A DNA stretch of 64,000 nt. It comes from Actinorugispora endophytica. GTDB taxonomy: Bacteria; Actinomycetota; Actinomycetes; Streptosporangiales; Streptosporangiaceae. Within the stretch, counting starts at the first letter, position 1; every line of letters starts with the position of its first letter. Shown here piece after piece: positions 59,053-64,000 of this stretch. The stretch covers positions 34,791 through 98,790 of the forward strand of contig NZ_SNYN01000010.1 in NCBI RefSeq assembly GCF_004363075.1, in the 5' to 3' direction. A program made the translations under genes and the position numbers. The notes under the pieces are model-generated. The model searched no databases, had not been told where the DNA came from, and was given only the letters and a program-made list of their open reading frames with translations.

Positions 59053-59523
59053 CTAGCGCGCGGCGCCCTCGAGGCTGCCGGTGGTCTGGCCCGCGGGGTC
59101 GACGACCATGCACAGGATCTCGCGGTCGTCCAGCTCGTTCCAGGAGTCCTCGGTCGGGTAGAGGTACTCGAAGTCCAGCTCGGAGTCCAGGTAGGCCATA
59201 CCGACGAAGGTCTCGAACTCCGTCGTGCACACCTCCTCGGCCTCCGTGTAGATGGCGTCCTCGCCGGGGTAGGCGCCGTCGGCGATCATGTGGCTCGCGT
59301 ACACCTCGGAGTCGTGCGGCTCCGCGCAGTCCACGGTGGGAACGGAGGAGACCTCGCCCTCACCGGTGGAGCTGCTCAGGCAGTCGCCGACCACGAGGGT
59401 GAAGACGTCGTCACCGGCGAGCTGCTCGAGGATGCCGCAGCCGGACAGCGCCAGAACCGTACCGGCGATCGCGGTGGCGGCGGCTCCACGGCCGGCAGCC
59501 GACCGGAAGGTCCCAGAAGTCAT
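59053..59523 (-). CDS. Septum-formation family lipoprotein
   Basis: A 156-residue lipoprotein with lipobox LALSGC near residue 27. The mature domain has the septum-formation/DUF pattern: VGDCLSSSTGEGEVSSVPTVDCAEPHDSEVYASHMI, CTTEFETFVG, DSELDFEYLYPTEDSWNELDDREILCMVV, with four Cys likely paired. Anchored outside the cell; suggested role in cell-wall or septum processes, based on domain naming. ATG chosen with TATGGAGCTTTC upstream; a longer in-frame ATG adds a non-signal tail. Downstream of the IS element, opposite strand. Confidence 0.85.
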   Translation of the reverse strand: MTSGTFRSAAGRGAAATAIAGTVLALSGCGILEQLAGDDVFTLVVGDCLSSSTGEGEVSSVPTVDCAEPHDSEVYASHMIADGAYPGEDAIYTEAEEVCTTEFETFVGMAYLDSELDFEYLYPTEDSWNELDDREILCMVVDPAGQTTGSLEGAAR

Positions 59524-59743
59524 GAAAGCTCCATATTGCTGAGGATATGAGGGGTTTAAGATATCGGTAAACGGGGACAAGCGATAGCCGGTTTCCCCGT
59601 CCGCCCGCATGTGGTCATCCGCGCGGGGCGAACGGACACCCCACGTTCATACACGCCGGGTATGACGCCCTTGCGGTGCTTTTGGTTCGCCCTGACACGA
59701 AAAAGGCCGGGCCGGGTGGGCCGGCCCCGGGTCCATCGTCTGG

Positions 59744-59896
59744 TCAATGGCGCGGAACCCGGTCCGACGCGGCCACCGCCTCCAGGCGTGGCAGGCACCG
59801 GGCGCGGTCCCAGGCCGTACGTGGCGGCGTGGCCACCACGACCCCCGCCGGTCCCGCGACCTCCCCGGCGGCCAGGTCCCACTGCTCCACCCGCAC
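59744..59896 (-). CDS. Possible 50-residue protein
   Basis: A short frame with very high third-position G/C (roughly 44 of 50 codons), starting at GTG and ending at TGA: it opens VRVEQWDLAAGEVAGPAGVVV and ends ASDRVPRH. No ribosome site is obvious and I do not recognise a family. It could be a real small protein or the remnant of a longer gene, since third-position bias falls off sharply upstream of the GTG. Confidence 0.3.
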   Translation of the reverse strand: MRVEQWDLAAGEVAGPAGVVVATPPRTAWDRARCLPRLEAVAASDRVPRH

Positions 59897-60012
59897 ACCT
59901 GCCCGCCGTGCTCCCGCCTCTGCTCGAGGAGCCGAGAGCCCATGCTCCGCGGGATCACCGACGCGCTCTTGCCCAAGCGGTCATCCACACAGCTTTCGGG
60001 GCGGGAACGCGG

Positions 60013-60049
60013 ACCGGGGCCGCGCGCCCTCTCGGCGCGCGGCCCCGGT
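60013..60049 (-). terminator. Terminator hairpin after aspS
   Basis: ACCGGGGCCGCGCGCC and its exact complement with a five-base loop, about 25 bases past the aspS stop. Confidence 0.72.
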
Positions 60050-60074
60050 GTGCTCCCTGCCCGGCACGGGACGG

Positions 60075-61814
60075 TCAGGACTCCTTGTCTTCCGGTACCG
60101 CGTCGACGCCCGCCTCCCTGCGCTGCGCCGCCGTGATCGGCGTCGGCGCGCCCGTCAGCGGGTCGCCGCCCGAGGCGGTCTTGGGGAAGGCGATGACGTC
60201 GCGGATCGAGTCCCCCCCGGTCAGCAGGGTGATGATCCGGTCCCACCCGAACGCGATGCCGCCGTGCGGCGGCGGGCCGAACTTGAACGCCTCCAGCAGG
60301 AAGCCGAACTTGGACTCGGCCTCGGACTTGCTGATCCCCAGGGTCTCGAAGACGCGCTGCTGGACCTCGCCGCGGTGGATACGAATGGAGCCGCCGCCGA
60401 TCTCCGAACCGTTGCACACCATGTCGTAGGCGTAGGCCAGCGCGTTGGCCGGGTCCTCGTGGAAGGTGTCGGCGAACTCCGGCTTGGGGCCGGTGAACGG
60501 GTGGTGCACCGAGGTCCAGCCGCCCTCGCCGTCCTCCTCGAACATGGGGGCGTCCACCACCCACAGGAAGGACCACTGGGACTCGTCGACGAGCCCCAGC
60601 CGGTTGCCGATCTCCAGGCGGGCCGCTCCCAGCAGCTCCTGGGAGGCGCGGCGCGCTCCGGCAGCGAAGAAGACCGCGTCGCCGGGCTCGGCCCCGACCG
60701 CCTCCAGCAGCCCCGACCTCTCGGTCTCGGACAGGTTCTTCGCGACGGGTCCGCCCAGCGTTCCGTCCGCCTGGACCAGGACGTACGCCAGGCCCTTGGC
60801 GCCGCGGGCCTTGGCCCAGTCCTGCCAGCCGTCGAGCTGCTTGCGGGTCTGGGAGGCGCCGCCCGGCATCACCACGGCGCCGACGTAGGGCGCCTGGAAG
60901 ACCCGGAAGGTGGTGTCGGCGAACAGGCCGGTGAGTTCGGTCAGCTCCTGGCCGAACCGCAGGTCCGGCTTGTCCGAGCCGAAGCGGTCCATCGCCTCCA
61001 GGAACGGCATGCGCGGCAGCGGCAGCGGGACCTCGTGGCCGAGGACCTCGCTCCACAGCCGGGCCACCAGCTGCTCGCCGACCCCGATGACGTCTTCCTG
61101 GTCGACGAAGCTCATCTCGATGTCGATCTGGGTGAACTCCGGCTGCCGGTCGGCGCGGAAGTCCTCGTCCCGGAAGCAGCGCGCGATCTGGTAGTAGCGC
61201 TCCATGCCGCCCACCATGAGCAGCTGCTTGAACAGCTGCGGGGACTGCGGCAGCGCGTACCAGTGACCGGGCTGCAGGCGCACCGGCACGAGGAAGTCCC
61301 GGGCCCCCTCGGGGGTGGAACGGGTGAGGTACGGGGTCTCGACGTTGACGAAGCCGTGCTCGCGCATGACGTCGTGCACCACGTACGTGGCCTTGGAGCG
61401 GGCGCGCAGCGCGGCCGCGCGCTCGGGGCGGCGGATGTCCAGGTAGCGGTAGCGCAGCCGGGCCTCCTCGGAGACCTCCTGGGAGCCGTCCAGGGGGAAC
61501 GGCAGCGGGGCGGCCTCGCTCAGGACCTCGATCTCGGTGGCGACGACCTCGACGGCGCCGGTGGCGATGTCCTGGTTCTCGTTGCCCTCGGGGCGGACCC
61601 GGACGGTGCCGGTCACCTTGATGCAGTACTCCGAGCGGAGGTCGTGGGCGAGGTCGTCCTCGCGTACCACGACCTGGACCACGCCGGAGGCTTCGCGCAG
61701 GTCCAGGAAGACGACGCCGCCGTGGTCGCGGCGGCGGGCCACCCAACCGGCCAGGACTACGGTCTCGTCGGCATGCTCGGCGCGCAGCGTGCCCGCGTCA
61801 TGCGTGCGGATCAA
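60075..61814 (-). CDS. aspS: Aspartyl-tRNA synthetase
   Basis: A 579-residue class II synthetase that charges tRNA-Asp (and possibly tRNA-Asn, if non-discriminating). Order: OB-fold anticodon-binding domain ([26 protein letters not shown]), class II motif 2 ([30 protein letters not shown]), bacterial insertion domain, and motif 3 ([28 protein letters not shown]). Length and domains match bacterial AspRS. Because a tRNA-Asn gene is present and no asnS is seen here, indirect Asn-tRNA formation by GatCAB is possible. ATG start with GGAGAACC upstream. Confidence 0.97.
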   Translation of the reverse strand: MIRTHDAGTLRAEHADETVVLAGWVARRRDHGGVVFLDLREASGVVQVVVREDDLAHDLRSEYCIKVTGTVRVRPEGNENQDIATGAVEVVATEIEVLSEAAPLPFPLDGSQEVSEEARLRYRYLDIRRPERAAALRARSKATYVVHDVMREHGFVNVETPYLTRSTPEGARDFLVPVRLQPGHWYALPQSPQLFKQLLMVGGMERYYQIARCFRDEDFRADRQPEFTQIDIEMSFVDQEDVIGVGEQLVARLWSEVLGHEVPLPLPRMPFLEAMDRFGSDKPDLRFGQELTELTGLFADTTFRVFQAPYVGAVVMPGGASQTRKQLDGWQDWAKARGAKGLAYVLVQADGTLGGPVAKNLSETERSGLLEAVGAEPGDAVFFAAGARRASQELLGAARLEIGNRLGLVDESQWSFLWVVDAPMFEEDGEGGWTSVHHPFTGPKPEFADTFHEDPANALAYAYDMVCNGSEIGGGSIRIHRGEVQQRVFETLGISKSEAESKFGFLLEAFKFGPPPHGGIAFGWDRIITLLTGGDSIRDVIAFPKTASGGDPLTGAPTPITAAQRREAGVDAVPEDKES

Positions 61815-61967
61815 CGGGGTTCTCCTTCAAAGGTTTCGGACTGTCTCATCTTGCCTGACGTGCACGGTCGACCGGTTCCGCGACGGCGGAACCGGTGCCG
61901 GTATCTCGTCTGTGCGGCGGCTGAGCGCCCGAACCCGCGCGCGGGCCGGTACCGGTCGTCCCGTCGT

Positions 61968-62657
61968 TCACTGTTCCCGTTCCCGGAGGCCGCGCAGGAA
62001 GGGGTTGGTGGCGCGCTCCCGGCCGACGGTGGTCCGGGGGCCGTGGCCCGGCAGGACCGCGGTGTCGTCCGGGCGGCTCAGGCAGACCCGGGCCAGGCTG
62101 CGCAGGATCTCGGCGTGGTCGCCGCCGGGGAAGTCGCTGCGCCCGATGGACCCGGCGAACAGCAGGTCCCCGGTGAGCAGCGCCTCGGGGCGCCCCTCCG
62201 CCGCGGGCAGCGTGTAGACGACCGAGCCGGGCGTGTGGCCCGGCGCGTGCGCCACGCCGATCTCCAGGCCCGCCAGGCGCAGGGTCTCGCCGTCGGAGAC
62301 CTCGACGACCCGGTCCGGCTCGCGCAGCCGCTCGCCCCCGAACAGTGCCGACAGCTGCGCGGCGAGGCCCGGGTCCACCCCCTTGGCGGGGTCGGCCAGC
62401 AGCGCGCGGTCCGCGGCGTGTCCGTGGGCCGCGACACCGTACTCCTCGCACATCTGCGCGGCCGACCAGACATGGTCGAAGTGGCCGTGCGTGAGCAGTA
62501 CGGCCGCGGGCGTCAGGCCGTGCTCGGCGAGGAGGCCCGCGAGGCCGCTCCCGGCCTGCTGGCCCGGGTCGACGACCACGCACTCCGCCCCCGCCTCCGG
62601 GGCGACCACGTAGCAGTTCGCCGCGAGCGGTCCGGCGGGAAAACCTGCGATGAGCAC
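61968..62657 (-). CDS. MBL-fold hydrolase, glyoxalase II-like
   Basis: A 229-residue zinc hydrolase. The metal motif is THGHFDH (His57, His59, Asp61, His62), with additional ligands in AHAPGHTPGSVVY and LTGDLLFAGSIGR. Small glyoxalase-II-like MBL proteins hydrolyse thioesters such as S-lactoylglutathione analogues (mycothiol or bacillithiol conjugates in actinomycetes). Cytosolic. In many actinobacteria this gene is followed by hisS; here aspS follows instead, with a 153-base gap that contains no coding remnant. Confidence 0.88.
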   Translation of the reverse strand: MLIAGFPAGPLAANCYVVAPEAGAECVVVDPGQQAGSGLAGLLAEHGLTPAAVLLTHGHFDHVWSAAQMCEEYGVAAHGHAADRALLADPAKGVDPGLAAQLSALFGGERLREPDRVVEVSDGETLRLAGLEIGVAHAPGHTPGSVVYTLPAAEGRPEALLTGDLLFAGSIGRSDFPGGDHAEILRSLARVCLSRPDDTAVLPGHGPRTTVGRERATNPFLRGLREREQ

Positions 62658-63084
62658 GGTCGGGGCTGACCTCGTTTCCAGGGCGCGGGTGTCGACGGTC
62701 GGTTGCCCCCGAGCGTACCGAGGACGGCGGCGGGCGGCGAACCATTACCCTTCCGGCGGTTCCGCCGCAGCTCGGGGAGCGGCCGGGCGGGACTGCGGAC
62801 GGTCACCGAGCCGCCCCAATCATCACCATTCGGTCACCACGCAGCCCGTGACTCTTTGCCAAACGCCTTGACAGTGCCATATTGGTCCGTGCCCGGACCG
62901 TATTCGACGCACTCTGGGCAGCGACAACACAGGTCGATTCAGCGGATGCGGGTAGATTCGTGCCCACCACTCCCAACGCGCCGCCGATCCGGCGAGGATC
63001 CGCATCCGGGGCGCGGTGCCGGTGGCACGCTGTCACGACCACACAGACCTGACGACATCAGGCTCATCACAGCAGGAGGACACG
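62658..63084. other. Divergent intergenic region, MBL and DUF349 genes
   Basis: About 425 bases without a gene. It contains a TTGACA at 62869-62874 and an A/T-richer core at 62815-62960, so the DUF349 promoter probably lies here, but no convincing -10 pairs with it at normal spacing. A GGTAGATTCG at 62950 is only loosely like the SigB-like -10 box. AGCAGGAGGACACG before 63085 is the DUF349 ribosome site. Confidence 0.45.
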
Positions 63085-64000
63085 GTGACCACGGACCCCT
63101 GGGGCCGCGTAGACGACGACGGCACGGTCTATGTGCGCACGAGCGAGGGCGAACGTGTCGTCGGGTCATGGCAGGCGGGCGATCCGGAGGAGGCCCTGGC
63201 CTTCTTCACGCGCAAGTACGAGTCGCTGCTGACCGAGGTCGAGCTGCTGGAGAAGCGCCTGGCCACCACCGACCTGTCCGCCGCGCAGGCGATGTCCAGC
63301 GTGCAGAAGCTCCGTTCGGCCGTGACCGACGCCCAGGCCGTCGGCGACCTGGAGTCGCTGGGCAGGCGCCTGGACGCGCTCTCGGAGCGGGCCGAGCACC
63401 GCAAGGCCGAGCAGAAGCAGGCCCAGGAGCAGGCCCGGGGGCAGGCCCGCGAGACCAAGGAGCGCATCGTCGCCGAGGCCGAGCGCGTGGCCGAGGAGAC
63501 GACGCACTGGAAGACCGGCGGCGAGCGCATGCGCCAGCTCATCGAGGAGTGGAAGGCCGCCCCGCGTGCCGACCGTCCCACCGAGCAGGCCCTGTGGAAG
63601 CGCATGTCCACCGCCCGCAACGCCTTCTCCAAGCGGCGCAAGGCCTACTTCGCCGGGCTGGACGAGCAGCGCGAGCACGTGCGCCACGACAAGGAGCGCA
63701 TCGTCACCGAGGCCGAGGCGATCGCCGACTCCACCGACTGGGGGGCCACAGCGGGCCGCTACCGGGACCTGATGCAGCAGTGGAAGTCCACCGGACGCGC
63801 CGACCGCGCCACCGAGGACGCCCTGTGGGAGCGCTTCAAGGGCGCCCAGGACCGCTTCTTCGCCGCCCGCAACTCCGTCTTCGCCGAACGCGACGCCGAA
63901 CTGCGCGGCAACGCCGAGGTCAAGGAGAAGCTGCTGGAGGAGGCCCGCCAGGAGCTGCTCCCGGTCACCGACCCGCGCGAGGCCCGCGCGAGGCTGCGCG
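63085..64000 (+). CDS. DUF349 domain protein, truncated by window end
   Basis: At least 305 residues, running off the window. GTG start with AGCAGGAGGACACG. After a short N-terminal part (WGRVDDDGTVYVRTSEGERVVGSW) there are long charged helices with repeated DUF349 units: WKTGGERMRQLIEEWKAAPRADRPTEQALWKRMSTARNAFSKRRKAYF and WGATAGRYRDLMQQWKSTGRADRATEDALWERFKGAQDRFFAARN. DUF349 repeats are coiled-coil-like and of unknown biochemical role; they are conserved in actinobacteria near this MBL gene. Cytosolic. Confidence 0.9.
   Translation, partial: MTTDPWGRVDDDGTVYVRTSEGERVVGSWQAGDPEEALAFFTRKYESLLTEVELLEKRLATTDLSAAQAMSSVQKLRSAVTDAQAVGDLESLGRRLDALSERAEHRKAEQKQAQEQARGQARETKERIVAEAERVAEETTHWKTGGERMRQLIEEWKAAPRADRPTEQALWKRMSTARNAFSKRRKAYFAGLDEQREHVRHDKERIVTEAEAIADSTDWGATAGRYRDLMQQWKSTGRADRATEDALWERFKGAQDRFFAARNSVFAERDAELRGNAEVKEKLLEEARQELLPVTDPREARARLR

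Noticed and set aside
59676-62669. 997-codon plus-strand open frame
   Set aside because: Antisense to aspS and the MBL gene, both certain; protein is repetitive Val/Leu/Gly/Asp-rich.

Overview
The window reads as chromosomal DNA of a very high-GC actinomycete. Nearly every gene shows G/C at third codon positions, GTG starts are common, and many genes overlap by ATGA or GTGA. The gene set (SigB/F-type sigma factor, SpoIIE-type phosphatase, spore-associated protein A homologue, septum-formation lipoprotein, DUF349 protein) is actinobacterial. A Thermobifida-type cutinase makes Nocardiopsaceae (a Nocardiopsis relative) my best guess; this is inference from remembered families, not a database match.

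Layout. 0.1-3.5 kb: Ski2-like helicase, a CAT-anticodon tRNA with a decayed second copy 0.45 kb downstream, and G/C homopolymer runs. 3.5-14.9 kb: L-2-hydroxyglutarate oxidase-like enzyme, DUF3500 lipoprotein, then a carbohydrate module (ADP-ribosylglycohydrolase, PfkB kinase, ABC binding protein and two permeases), a secreted cutinase/polyester hydrolase and small hypotheticals. 15.0-19.5 kb: a tightly packed operon of Zn-dependent dehydrogenase, membrane-anchored solute-binding protein, divergent CDF transporter and a polytopic membrane protein. 19.6-32.5 kb: a general-stress island (Mn catalase, MerR, sigma factor, SDR, NTase-BON, phosphoesterase, P450, Cys-rich copper-binding protein, ChaB, GT9, CBS, FUSC-like transporter, Rieske protein). 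At least seven genes or operons here are preceded by the same two-box motif, GTTT(G/C)A-N14-GGTAGC or a close variant, so they probably form one alternative-sigma regulon. 32.6-40 kb: split RibD-like pair, bacterial nitric oxide synthase, beta-ketoadipate-type thiolase and enol-lactonase, ArsR-SulP operon. 40-43 kb: AlkD-like protein, tRNA-Asn, small proteins, and a 450-bp palindromic composite repeat.

42.9-50.1 kb holds the most unusual locus: five same-strand genes, each touching or overlapping the next, encoding a membrane-anchored pseudokinase, a TRAFAC-type GTPase, a 931-residue GAP1-like membrane protein, a two-TM coiled-coil protein and a short MotB/ExbD-like protein with an Asp in its TM helix. 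It resembles GTPase/GAP1 conflict systems predicted by comparative genomics, with a possible stator-like membrane pair added. A canonical Ser/Thr kinase is divergently transcribed next to it. 52.4-64 kb: SapA-like secreted protein, RarA, PAP2, PAS-GAF-SpoIIE phosphatase, a complete IS30-type element, septum-formation lipoprotein, aspS, an MBL hydrolase and the start of a DUF349 protein.

Across the window a family of long hairpins recurs (CCGGTGATCTTGACC-type arms, or GACGGTCCTGACG-type arms, often with a CAACGGAACC tail), mostly at 3' ends of genes. I found no CRISPR array, prophage, rRNA, riboswitch or secondary-metabolite cluster.
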